Part shown: one piece after another, positions 1-7,086 of the stretch
How the letters are laid out: the number at the start of each line of letters is the position of its first letter
Numbering within the stretch: the stretch's first letter is position 1
Assembly: GCA_030590585.1 (NCBI GenBank)
Contig: JAUUYD010000092.1
Coordinates: 1-7,874 of the forward strand
Length of the DNA stretch: 7,874 nucleotides
Direction: 5' to 3'
DNA from: Spirochaeta sp.
GTDB taxonomy: Bacteria > Spirochaetota > Spirochaetia > Spirochaetales_E > Spirochaetaceae_B
Position numbers and translations under genes: made by a program
Notes under the pieces: model-generated
Databases searched by the model: none
What the model was told of the DNA's origin: nothing
Seen by the model: the letters and a program-made list of their open reading frames with translations, nothing else

Positions 1-2390
1 TACAGCCGGGGAGCGGCCGAATGGTGATTATAGAGATGAATCCCCGGGTTTCCCGTTCATCAGCTCTGGCCTCCAAAGCTACCGGATTTCCCATTGCCAG
101 GGGTTCGGCCAAGCTGGCTGTGGGTTACACTCTTGATGAAGTTATGAACGAAATCACCGGGAAGACAGCCCTGGCTTTCGAGCCGGTATTGGATTACTGC
201 GCGGTGAAGGTGCCGCGATTTGAGATTGAAAAGTTTCCAACGGCATACGGAGCTTTGGGAACTCAGATGAAATCCGTCGGAGAATCCCTGGCTCTGGGTC
301 GTACCGCTCTTGAGGCGATGAACAAGGCTATTCGGGCTGCTGAGGCCGGTTTCGACGGTTTTGAAGAGCTGGGTGTGTCTAAAGCCGATGAGGATGCGAT
401 TCTTGAAAGTGCCCATCCTCATCGCCTGATGGCTGCTTTTTCGGCTCTCAAGCGTGAAGGCGTCGGTGTTCTTGGTGAAGTAGCGGAAAAATCAGGTTTC
501 GACTCCTGGTTTCTTCATCAGATTTCATTACAGGTGGAGTTGGAAAATCGTCTTGAGGCTGCGGTGGAAGCTGCTGATTCTCCGGGGGTTCAGGCAGAGT
601 TATACATTGAAGCGAAACGGGCAGGATTGTCCGATCTGCGTATTGCTTCTGTTGCCGGAATTCCTGTGGATGACCTCCGGAAACTCAGGACTGAAAATAA
701 CCTTAAACCTTCCTATCATCTGGTTGATACCTGTGCCGGAGAGTTCGAAGCATCCACTCCGTATTTTTATTCAACCTGGGGTGAGCTTGACGAGGGAGAA
801 CCCATCGGTTCCGATGGAGTTATCATTATTTCCTCAGGCCCCAACAGAATAGGCCAGGGGCTGGAGTTCGATACCGGCTGTACCCTGGCTTCCATGGCCT
901 GGAGAAAACTCGGAATGAAACCCATCATGGTGAACAGCAACCCTGAGACAGTTTCCACGGATTACAACACATCCAGCCGTCTTTATCTTGAACCTCTTAC
1001 AGCTGAGCATGTACGGGATGTACTTGCCAGGGAGGATGCCAACAGGCTTGTGGTGCAGCTCGGGGGGCAGACACCCTTGAACATGGCAGAAGAGCTGGAA
1101 GACGCCGGGGCTGTTATTGTCGGCACCAGTGTTCATCAGATCCGCCGCAGTGAGGATAGGCAGCTTTTTGCCGAGGCCGTAAAGAAAATGGGATTGAGGC
1201 AGCCTGAGAACCGCAGCGCGGTTTCAAAAGAGGAAGTTGTCATCCTGGCTGGGGAAATTGGCTTCCCGGTTCTCTTGAGGCCTTCGTTTGTCCTTGGCGG
1301 AAGAAGCATGATGATTGCATACAACCAGGAGGAACTGGAGAGGTTCCTGACCCGGGGCATCCCTGTCTCGCCCCGGCGGCCTGTGCTTGTGGATCAATTC
1401 CTGGAAGACGCATTTGAATACGACCTCGATGCTATTTCAGACGGCAGGGATATTTATGTCGGGGGAATACTTCAGCATATTGAAGCTGCAGGGATTCATT
1501 CAGGTGACTCAGCCGCTGTTTTCCCTCCCTACAAATCCAATCCCGGAATACTATTAGCCATGCGGGAAGCTGCAAGGCAAATTGCCAAAGAGTTTGAGAT
1601 TATCGGTTTTTTAAATATTCAGTTTGCCGTAAAGGATGATGTGCTTTATCTGATAGAGGTGAATCCCAGGGCATCCCGTACGGTTCCATTTTTAAGCAAG
1701 GCCTCCGGGGTGGATATCATTGCCGCGGCTGTAAAACTATGGGAAGGGCATTCTCTTTTGGATCAGAGACTCGTTGATGAGAAAGGCTATGGTGAGGGTA
1801 AATGTCTTACCGGCTGGGCAGTGAAAGAAGCTGTTTTTTCCTTCGATCGGTTTGCCGGACTGGATCCTGTTCTCGGACCTGAAATGAAATCCACAGGTGA
1901 GGCAATCGGAACCGGTGCCACATTCGGAGAGGCTTTTGCAAAGGTTCAGACAGCAGTTAATTCCCGACTGCCGGTTTCCGGCAGGGTTTTTATCTCTGTA
2001 AACAAGCGGGACAGGGAAACCATACTGCCGATTGTGATTGAACTTTCCAAACTTGATTTCGATATCTGCGCTACCAGAGGTACGGCAAATTACCTGTATG
2101 AAAACGGGATTTTTACCGAGGTGATTCTTAAGGTTCATGAGGGACATCCCAATGTTGTTGATCATATGAGAACAGGCAGGATACAGCTTCTGATAAACAC
2201 TCCAAGCGGCCGTTACAGTCAGATTGATGATGAGGATATGCGTACCGAAGCCGTGACTCAGAAGATACCCTATACAACAACAACCAGTGCCGCGGCAGCT
2301 GCAGTTCACGGGATACGGTACCTGATGACAGGAAAAGTTGAAGTAAATCCGCTTCCGGGGACACAAAACTTCGACGTCTTGACATATTAG
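1..2390 (+). CDS. carB: Carbamoyl-phosphate synthase large subunit, 5'-truncated by the window
   Basis: This subunit makes carbamoyl phosphate from bicarbonate, ammonia (delivered by the CarA glutaminase) and two ATP, for pyrimidine and arginine synthesis in the cytosol. The reading frame is open from base 3 to a TAG stop. The ATG at base 21 is internal: the codons before it (QPGSGR) already align with the family, and about 290 N-terminal residues of a ~1,070-1,080-residue protein lie outside the window. Counting from base 21, residues 1-100 are the end of the first ATP-grasp domain (IEMNPRVSR, metal/ATP ligands E5, N7, R9). Residues ~100-260 are the oligomerisation domain. Residues ~265-645 are the second ATP-grasp domain (GPNRIGQG at 273, HSGDSA at 493, IEVNPRASR at 545). 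Residues ~650-789 are the MGS-like allosteric domain (KVHEGHPNVVDHM, NTPSG). It ends with tandem in-frame stops, TAG then TGA. No frameshift is visible. Confidence 0.97.
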   Translation, partial: QPGSGRMVIIEMNPRVSRSSALASKATGFPIARGSAKLAVGYTLDEVMNEITGKTALAFEPVLDYCAVKVPRFEIEKFPTAYGALGTQMKSVGESLALGRTALEAMNKAIRAAEAGFDGFEELGVSKADEDAILESAHPHRLMAAFSALKREGVGVLGEVAEKSGFDSWFLHQISLQVELENRLEAAVEAADSPGVQAELYIEAKRAGLSDLRIASVAGIPVDDLRKLRTENNLKPSYHLVDTCAGEFEASTPYFYSTWGELDEGEPIGSDGVIIISSGPNRIGQGLEFDTGCTLASMAWRKLGMKPIMVNSNPETVSTDYNTSSRLYLEPLTAEHVRDVLAREDANRLVVQLGGQTPLNMAEELEDAGAVIVGTSVHQIRRSEDRQLFAEAVKKMGLRQPENRSAVSKEEVVILAGEIGFPVLLRPSFVLGGRSMMIAYNQEELERFLTRGIPVSPRRPVLVDQFLEDAFEYDLDAISDGRDIYVGGILQHIEAAGIHSGDSAAVFPPYKSNPGILLAMREAARQIAKEFEIIGFLNIQFAVKDDVLYLIEVNPRASRTVPFLSKASGVDIIAAAVKLWEGHSLLDQRLVDEKGYGEGKCLTGWAVKEAVFSFDRFAGLDPVLGPEMKSTGEAIGTGATFGEAFAKVQTAVNSRLPVSGRVFISVNKRDRETILPIVIELSKLDFDICATRGTANYLYENGIFTEVILKVHEGHPNVVDHMRTGRIQLLINTPSGRYSQIDDEDMRTEAVTQKIPYTTTTSAAAAAVHGIRYLMTGKVEVNPLPGTQNFDVLTY

Positions 2391-2405
2391 TGATATCCTA
2401 AAGAT

Positions 2406-4115
2406 ATGGAATCTGTTTTTGACCGGCTAGCCCGGGAAATATCCCGGGATGAGCGCCGGACCTTGTTGATGAAAATTGGTGATTCTCAGGATTTAACCGA
2501 GGAACCGATGCGCCTGGATGATGCATCCGGTGGTCAGCCGGTGATACTGGATCGTGAGTTTGCGGAGCTTTCTTTCTTTGCTCGAATCCGGATTATTATT
2601 GTCGGTTTGTTCACCGGCCGAAGCAGGCACAAACTGACAGAAGAATTTCTTCTTCACAAAATTCAGCAAAAAGTTGAAAGGGCCTCATCCGGGCTCATTG
2701 ATTACCGGCGGGAATTGGTAAGCCCCAAACTGTATCTATCCATCGCGAAATTACGCTCTGCGATGGATATTTTCAGACGGCCCCTCGCCCGGGCCATGGA
2801 AGGTGATAAACCGGATTTTTATGCATTGCTGGGAAAACTTGAATTTGAAGACATTGAGACCCGGCTTGAAAAGGAACCGAATCCTGAATCTCTCTCAAAC
2901 GTAACACCCGATTTATTACCTGTAGAAATCAAACGGCAGATGGACACAATCTTTGATGGAATCCTGGATGATATAGTTCCGGACCGGCGCAGGAGAATGA
3001 TTGCTCATACAACAACTCTATCCCGGCTGAAAACCCTGGTACGTTATCCTTATGACAGGATACTGAATCTCTTTCCTCCCGGTGAGCATGGCGCAGGCGG
3101 TTCAGCTTCATTAATGAAACTGAAAGATCCGCTGCTGGAACTCGGAGATGCACTGCATGCATTTCAGTCCCCTCCTTCGACAACTCTTCTTGAAACCATG
3201 TTTCTCTTCGAACTGCAGGATACCATAGCCGATGATAATAACAGGCTTGAACTGGAACTCACCGAGCGTATGGATAGAGCCGCCGCCGCGTTGGATATAG
3301 TACGGAAGATTAATTCGGATATTCCCTGGACAAACCTTTTAAAAACACTTGCAGGGGACATTCAGTATGCTCCCCGTCCGGTGAGCGGTGGTGAAGACTG
3401 GTTCAGGGTTTTTAAATCATTCTGGAAAAAACGATTATCCATAAAGTATCAGATATGGGCTGATCGAAAGCGCCTCTCTGAATTGTTAAGAGGACTTACA
3501 GTACTATGGGGGCTGGAGCTGATTCCCCTTATTCCAGGCTTCAGAGGGGTTGAATTTCCTGATAATATTCAACCCCGGCATGAATCGAGTCTAGCGGCTG
3601 TAAGAACTCTATTCCTTGAAGTTTTCCAGGGACGTCTATACCACGCATTGAATCTTATCAAGATTGACGGAAAGTTTTATAAAAAGGATAACAGGCGGGA
3701 ATATGACGAAGTTTTCGGCCGATTCCTGAAAGTACCTGATAGAATCCGAAGTTTGGAGAACCGTCTGCGCCCGGATGGTGAATACGGCATCAGGCATTCG
3801 GAGCTTCGCCGTGAAGCCTCAACCGGAGAAGATACTGCCGATCGTCTTCGGGACCTTGTACTGCATCTGGACAGGGAAAGTCAGAATATAGCCATTCCCC
3901 TGATTGGGGATTTAAAGGCGATGTCACGCTTACTCAAAGGCATTCTTGACGGCAACGGCGGCGCATACGATACACTCTCCAATATGTCGGAAATCGGCGG
4001 CCAGGGACATGACACCTTCAGGGTAAATCTTCAGCAGGTGCGGAACATCATAGAGCAGAGTTATGAGCTCTTGAGCGACCTGGTTAATGTAGAAGAGAAG
4101 CGTTCACTTTCTTGA
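2406..4115 (+). CDS. Uncharacterised 569-residue protein, possibly spirochaete-specific (DUF5312-like)
   Basis: I cannot assign a function. The protein is 569 residues, rich in charged residues and probably largely alpha-helical. No signal peptide, clear transmembrane helix or catalytic motif is visible. Two hydrophobic patches stand out: FFARIRIIIVGLFTG (residues 57-71), flanked by basic residues, and LTVLWGLELIPLIPGF (about 365-380). Either could be a membrane-surface or buried helix. The C-terminal ~40 residues (VRNIIEQSYELLSDLVNVEE) look like an amphipathic helix. Length and composition recall the spirochaetal DUF5312 hypothetical proteins, but this is from memory. The start is constrained: an in-frame TGA lies at 2391-2393 and ATG 2406 is the first start codon after it. 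There is no strong Shine-Dalgarno sequence, so translation may be coupled to carB, which ends 15 bases upstream. Codon use resembles that of its neighbours. Confidence 0.9.
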   Translation: MESVFDRLAREISRDERRTLLMKIGDSQDLTEEPMRLDDASGGQPVILDREFAELSFFARIRIIIVGLFTGRSRHKLTEEFLLHKIQQKVERASSGLIDYRRELVSPKLYLSIAKLRSAMDIFRRPLARAMEGDKPDFYALLGKLEFEDIETRLEKEPNPESLSNVTPDLLPVEIKRQMDTIFDGILDDIVPDRRRRMIAHTTTLSRLKTLVRYPYDRILNLFPPGEHGAGGSASLMKLKDPLLELGDALHAFQSPPSTTLLETMFLFELQDTIADDNNRLELELTERMDRAAAALDIVRKINSDIPWTNLLKTLAGDIQYAPRPVSGGEDWFRVFKSFWKKRLSIKYQIWADRKRLSELLRGLTVLWGLELIPLIPGFRGVEFPDNIQPRHESSLAAVRTLFLEVFQGRLYHALNLIKIDGKFYKKDNRREYDEVFGRFLKVPDRIRSLENRLRPDGEYGIRHSELRREASTGEDTADRLRDLVLHLDRESQNIAIPLIGDLKAMSRLLKGILDGNGGAYDTLSNMSEIGGQGHDTFRVNLQQVRNIIEQSYELLSDLVNVEEKRSLS

Positions 4116-4172
4116 TCGAATGCCCCGAATAATGTTAAGCGTTACTCATCCCTTTTTTTCAGAGTCGCTGTC

Positions 4173-4178
4173 AAGGAG
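4173..4178 (+). promoter_or_regulatory. Shine-Dalgarno site that fixes the argS TTG start
   Basis: AAGGAG lies six bases before TTG 4185. This strong, well-spaced site supports TTG as the start codon. The next in-frame ATG is 18 codons later, has no comparable site, and would remove the first helix of the ArgRS N-terminal domain. Confidence 0.8.
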
Positions 4179-4184
4179 CATTAA

Positions 4185-5927
4185 TTGAAAGAGATAAAAG
4201 AACTGTGGACTGCAAGGGTCCTCGGTATTCTTGTAGATATGGCTGTTGCCGCGGGAATTGATTCCGGAAGATTTTCAGAGCGTCTGACTGTCGGCAAGCC
4301 TCCAAAAAGCGATATGGGTGATCTGTCTTTTCCCCTGTTTCCCTTTGCTAAAGACTTCAGAAAGCCGCCGCCGTCCCTTGCGGCTGAAATTGCCGGGGTT
4401 CTCGGAGGGGAAGAGGCCGGAGTCAGCACTGCCGGGCCTTATCTGAATATCAGGATTAACCGGGCAGCAGCTATTTCACGTCTTCTTGAAGATATTCAAT
4501 CTGCAGGAGAGACATGGGGTAACGGTAATGAACTTTCCGGCCGCAAGGTTATGGTTGAGTTTTCCAGCCCCAATACCAACAAGCCGCTGCACCTGGGTCA
4601 TTTACGAAACGATATACTTGGGGAAAGCTGTGCGAGAATTTTGGCGGCCCGGGGTGCCGAGGTTCAGAAAGTGAATCTTGTAAACGACCGGGGTGTTCAT
4701 ATCTGCAAGTCAATGCTGGCCTATCAGAAATTCGGTGACGGTGAAACTCCCGAGAGTCTGGGCGTGAAAAGTGATCGTTTTGTCGGCAATCTCTATGTGA
4801 AATTCTCTCAATGGGCCAAGGGAGAAAAAGGTGCTGAAGAGGATGCTCAGGCTATGCTGCAAGCATGGGAATCCGGGGATAAAGAGGTACGGGATCTCTG
4901 GAAGACCATGAATGGCTGGGCCCTCTCGGGAATCAATGCCACTTATAAGAGAACCGGTGTGAGCTTCGATCGTATTTACCGGGAGAGTGAAACATACCTG
5001 ATGGGAAAGGATCAGGTGCTTGAAGGGCTGAAAAACGCTGTCTTCTACAAGGATGAGGATGGATCCATACGTCTTGATATGAGTGAAATCGGTCTGGATA
5101 CTAAGGTTCTTCTTCGCTCAGACGGGACTTCGGTGTATATGACCCAGGATCTGGGAACCGCCATCAGCCGTCACGATGAGTGGCCCTTTGATCAGCTGAT
5201 TTATGTTGTAGGCAGTGAGCAGGAGTATCATTTCCGGGTTCTTTTTTACGCTTTGCAGAAACTCGGATTTTCCTGGGCTGAAAAACTTCGGCATCTATCC
5301 TACGGTATGGTGAATCTGCCCGAGGGAAAAATGAAATCAAGGGAAGGTACTGTAGTTGATGCCGACGATCTGATTGATAAACTTTCATCCCTGGCTCTTG
5401 ATGAAATAAAAGAAAAAGGCAGGGAAAATGATGTTGGTGATGCACCGGCAACGGCGGAAAAAATTGCCATTGCCGCCCTGCATTATTTCCTGCTTCAGGT
5501 GTCCCCCACCAAGGATATGATTTTCAATCCCGAGGAATCTCTTTCATTCAATGGAAATACCGGTCCGTACCTGCAGTACATGGTGGCCCGGGTGAGCGGT
5601 CTGATTGCCATGGCTCCCGCGGAGGTCCGTAATGCCGATGCTGACCCGCTGCTTCTGAACCGGGAGGATGAATGGGAACTCAGCCGCAGAATTGCCGAAT
5701 TTCCGGATACTGTTTCCCGGGCCGCGGAAAAGCTTGATCCTTCGATACTGGCATCGGGTTTATACGAGATAGCAAAGGAGTTCAGCCGTTACTATCATGA
5801 TGTACCGATTGCCCGGGCTGAGGATGCCGGGCTGGCTGCAAGCCGTATGGCTCTGGCCGCCGCAGTTCTGACAACCCTGAAAAGCGGTTTTAAACTGCTG
5901 AATATTCCTTATATCGAGTCGATGTAG
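4185..5927 (+). CDS. argS: Arginyl-tRNA synthetase (TTG start)
   Basis: This class I aminoacyl-tRNA synthetase attaches arginine to tRNA-Arg in the cytosol. At 580 residues it is close to the usual bacterial length (E. coli has 577). Residues ~1-95 form the ArgRS-specific N-terminal (Add-1) domain, with DMGDLSFPLFPFAK and a closing GPYLNIRI. The Rossmann catalytic core begins with VEFSSPNTNKP and carries the HIGH signature as HLGH (136-139). The KMSKS loop is KMKSREG (382-388), followed by TVVDADDLID, a form I recall from Bacteroidetes and spirochaetes. The C-terminal DALR anticodon-binding domain starts around GPYLQY (460-465) and runs to the end. The TTG start is supported by AAGGAG upstream. 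It follows the hypothetical gene by 69 bases with no clear terminator between, so co-transcription is plausible but unproven. The downstream gap of 242 bases suggests that the transcription unit ends here. Confidence 0.97.
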   Translation: MKEIKELWTARVLGILVDMAVAAGIDSGRFSERLTVGKPPKSDMGDLSFPLFPFAKDFRKPPPSLAAEIAGVLGGEEAGVSTAGPYLNIRINRAAAISRLLEDIQSAGETWGNGNELSGRKVMVEFSSPNTNKPLHLGHLRNDILGESCARILAARGAEVQKVNLVNDRGVHICKSMLAYQKFGDGETPESLGVKSDRFVGNLYVKFSQWAKGEKGAEEDAQAMLQAWESGDKEVRDLWKTMNGWALSGINATYKRTGVSFDRIYRESETYLMGKDQVLEGLKNAVFYKDEDGSIRLDMSEIGLDTKVLLRSDGTSVYMTQDLGTAISRHDEWPFDQLIYVVGSEQEYHFRVLFYALQKLGFSWAEKLRHLSYGMVNLPEGKMKSREGTVVDADDLIDKLSSLALDEIKEKGRENDVGDAPATAEKIAIAALHYFLLQVSPTKDMIFNPEESLSFNGNTGPYLQYMVARVSGLIAMAPAEVRNADADPLLLNREDEWELSRRIAEFPDTVSRAAEKLDPSILASGLYEIAKEFSRYYHDVPIARAEDAGLAASRMALAAAVLTTLKSGFKLLNIPYIESM

Positions 5928-5989
5928 CCGCGATAGGGATTGACACAGCTGCGTACCACAGGCGGTAGCCGAGGAACGTAGCAGGCAAA

Positions 5990-6063
5990 GCGATACCCCG
6001 CAGCCCGGCGTGAGCCGGGTGAGGAGTACAAGCGGAAAGCCCGGGCCCCGGCAGGGGTATCGC
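5990..6063. repeat. Perfect 10-bp inverted repeat closing a compound stem-loop; possible dispersed intergenic repeat or structured RNA
   Basis: GCGATACCCC (5990-5999) is exactly complementary to GGGGTATCGC (6054-6063). The pair encloses 54 bases that contain a second perfect hairpin. A third inverted repeat, CCGGG (6064-6068) with CCCGG (6078-6082), begins at the very next base and could stack on the long stem. The internal stretch 6039-6052 is alternating C/G runs and offers competing pairings, including CCCC 6046-6049 with GGGG 6054-6057. No T-run follows, so this is not a simple intrinsic terminator. It may be a genome-wide repeat family, an argS 3'-end processing or termination structure, or a small RNA. 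The sequence alone does not decide between these. Confidence 0.65.
6004..6019 (+). other. Hairpin with GUGA (GNRA) tetraloop inside the compound element
   Basis: CCCGGC (6004-6009) pairs perfectly with GCCGGG (6014-6019) across the loop GTGA. In plus-strand RNA this is a GNRA tetraloop, a stable fold common in structured RNAs. On the minus strand the loop would read TCAC, which is not a GNRA loop, so the plus strand is the likelier RNA if one is made. Confidence 0.6.
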
Positions 6064-6086
6064 CCGGGATATTTACACCCGGTCGG

Positions 6087-6116
6087 TTGACCATAAGTCC
6101 CGACAGATGCTATATA
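6087..6116 (+). promoter_or_regulatory. Candidate sigma-70 promoter for rplU-prp-rpmA-obgE
   Basis: TTGACC (6087-6092, five of six matches to the -35 consensus) is followed after 18 bases by TATATA (6111-6116, four of six matches to the -10). The -10 carries the extended motif TGC immediately upstream (6108-6110). Initiation would fall near 6123, giving a leader of about 47 bases before the rplU ATG at 6170. The long 242-base gap after argS and the tight packing downstream make a promoter here expected. The prediction rests on consensus matching only. Confidence 0.5.
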
Positions 6117-6124
6117 TGCCCGGT

Positions 6125-6139
6125 GCGCCGACGCGGCGT
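6125..6139 (+). promoter_or_regulatory. Short GC hairpin in the predicted rplU leader
   Basis: CGCCG (6126-6130) pairs with CGGCG (6134-6138) across the loop ACG, and a G-T wobble can extend it (6125/6139). It sits at the predicted 5' end of the rplU transcript, and TTTT follows at 6143-6146. It could be a 5' stabilising hairpin or a weak attenuator, or it may have no function. The stem is short and the T-run weak, so I do not call it a terminator. Confidence 0.35.
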
Positions 6140-6169
6140 GACTTTTATATGACTGAGGTCTGATTTACA

Positions 6170-6481
6170 ATGTACGCTCTGGTAGAAATCAAGGGCAAAC
6201 AGTACAAAGTTGAGAAGGGCAGCCTGATTAAGGTTGACCTCCTCGGTGAAGAAGCCGGTAAAACGGTGGAATTCGAAACTGTACTGATGCTTTCAGACGA
6301 CAAGGGTCCCAGAATTGGACAACCCTATGTCAAAGGCGCCAAAATTATGGCGACCGTCGGTGAAACTGTGAAAGGAACCAAGGTCCATGTGCTGAAGTTC
6401 AAAAAACGCAAAGGTTATCACCGCAGCCAGGGTCATCGTCAAAAGTACTCCCTTCTCAAGGTAAACGAGATTACCGGTTAA
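6170..6481 (+). CDS. rplU: 50S ribosomal protein L21
   Basis: L21 is a structural protein of the large ribosomal subunit that binds 23S rRNA. The 103 residues match the usual bacterial length. The N-terminus MYALVEIKGKQYKVEKG is the family signature, and the basic C-terminal segment KFKKRKGYHRSQGHRQ (about residues 76-91) is the conserved rRNA-binding tail. ATG 6170 is preceded by GAGGT (6155-6159), ten bases upstream. It is the first gene of a four-gene ribosome-assembly cluster, and its stop codon lies ten bases before prp. It is probably transcribed from the promoter candidate at 6087-6116. Confidence 0.98.
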   Translation: MYALVEIKGKQYKVEKGSLIKVDLLGEEAGKTVEFETVLMLSDDKGPRIGQPYVKGAKIMATVGETVKGTKVHVLKFKKRKGYHRSQGHRQKYSLLKVNEITG

Positions 6482-6491
6482 GGAAGAGACG

Positions 6492-6836
6492 ATGATAGAA
6501 ATCGTCGTGGTCCTGGATGGTTCCGGCTGCTTATACCGGATGAATCTTTCAGGTCATGCAGGCTTTGCTCTCACCGGAGCCGATCCTGCCTGCGCGGCGG
6601 TTACCCTGTTGGCCCGTACTGCAGCACGTTTAATTGCTTCACGTACGGGATGGACAGTCGACGGTAAGGCGCTGGAACCGGGGAACCTCTCCCTGGTAAT
6701 CAAAGAGCGTCCCGAAGACACGGATGAGTGGCTGCGAGGGGTTACAGATACCCTGATGCTGGCCCTGGCCGATATCGACGAGGAATTTCCCGATTCGATA
6801 ACGGTGAGCTTAGAGGAGAAAGACAATGGCTCATAA
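6492..6836 (+). CDS. prp: Ribosomal-processing cysteine protease Prp (YsxB family)
   Basis: Prp is a small cysteine protease that, in Firmicutes such as Staphylococcus aureus, removes a short N-terminal extension from ribosomal protein L27. The 114 residues match the family length. The catalytic pair is visible as H22 (in SGHAGFA) and C34 (in ADPACAAVT). This is the same spacing and, as I recall, the same numbering as the S. aureus enzyme. The position between rplU and rpmA is the classical one. The start ATG has TAAGGA seven bases upstream, overlapping the rplU stop. The 3' end overlaps rpmA by 11 bases in another frame and contains the rpmA Shine-Dalgarno site, so their translation is probably coupled. 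The oddity is that the neighbouring L27 has no extension to cleave, so the substrate here is uncertain. Confidence 0.9.
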   Translation: MIEIVVVLDGSGCLYRMNLSGHAGFALTGADPACAAVTLLARTAARLIASRTGWTVDGKALEPGNLSLVIKERPEDTDEWLRGVTDTLMLALADIDEEFPDSITVSLEEKDNGS

Positions 6837-7080
6837 AAAAGGTGGCGGTTCTTCCAAGAACGGCCGCGATTCCAATGCCCAGAGACTGGGTGTTAAACGC
6901 TACGGCGGTCAGAAAGTTACAGCGGGTACCATACTTATCCGTCAGCGCGGAACCCGTATTCATCCCGGTGAAAATGTCGGCCGGGGCAAAGACGACACTC
7001 TATTCGCAAAATTGACAGGAACCGTACGTTACCACTTTAAAAAGGGTAAAAAGCGGGTTTCCATCGTCACTGAGAGCTGA
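6826..7080 (+). CDS. rpmA: 50S ribosomal protein L27, without an N-terminal extension
   Basis: L27 sits near the peptidyl-transferase centre, where its N-terminal tail contacts tRNA. The 84 residues match the length of the E. coli type. The N-terminus [16 protein letters not shown] and the [23 protein letters not shown] core are family signatures. The start is certain: an in-frame TAG lies at 6811-6813 with only AGG AGA AAG ACA between it and the ATG, and GGAG (6815-6818) stands seven bases before the ATG. There is thus no room for the Firmicute-type Prp-cleaved leader. The gene starts inside the last codons of prp and ends with TGA six bases before obgE. Confidence 0.98.
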   Translation: MAHKKGGGSSKNGRDSNAQRLGVKRYGGQKVTAGTILIRQRGTRIHPGENVGRGKDDTLFAKLTGTVRYHFKKGKKRVSIVTES

Positions 7081-7086
7081 CATCCG

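Larger units (their letters stand above)
5928..6169. other. Structured non-coding region between argS and rplU
   Basis: This is the only sizeable gap in the window. I see no credible coding sequence in it on either strand. It is dense in GC inverted repeats. From left to right it holds an unassigned stretch with a small GGC/GCC palindrome (5961-5970), a compound stem-loop element (5990-6082), a candidate promoter (6087-6116), a short GC hairpin (6125-6139) and the rplU ribosome binding site (GAGGT, 6155-6159). The sub-elements are annotated separately. Confidence 0.75.

Noticed and set aside
21..23. ATG at base 21 as the true start of carB
   Set aside because: The codons before it are open and align with the CarB family. 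The protein from this ATG would lack most of the first ATP-grasp domain, so the gene simply runs off the window edge.
1737..2366. 209-codon open frame on the minus strand
   Set aside because: It lies entirely opposite the conserved 3' part of carB, has no recognisable protein features (odd Cys/His-rich composition), and is explained by codon bias on the other strand.
4118..4172. Terminator or promoter in the short gap before argS (seven-T run at 4153-4159)
   Set aside because: No stem of useful length precedes the T-run, and no -35/-10 pair with correct spacing is convincing. Read-through from the upstream gene is simpler.
5328..5348. Non-canonical KMSKS loop (KMKSREG) in ArgRS as a sign of altered function
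   Set aside because: ArgRS proteins commonly deviate at this loop, and this form followed by TVVDADDL is, as I recall, normal for one bacterial ArgRS subgroup.
5940..5968. TTGACA at 5940-5945 as a promoter just after argS
   Set aside because: The -35 hexamer is perfect, but the sequence 16-18 bases downstream is GC-rich (GGCGGTAGCC) with no acceptable -10.
5909..6094. 61-codon minus-strand frame over the argS-rplU gap
   Set aside because: It overlaps the end of argS and consists of translated inverted-repeat sequence. It shows no clear family resemblance.
6125..6146. Intrinsic terminator upstream of rplU
   Set aside because: The stem is only 5 bp plus a wobble, and the four-T run is separated from it by several bases. 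It lies 24 bases before the rplU start.
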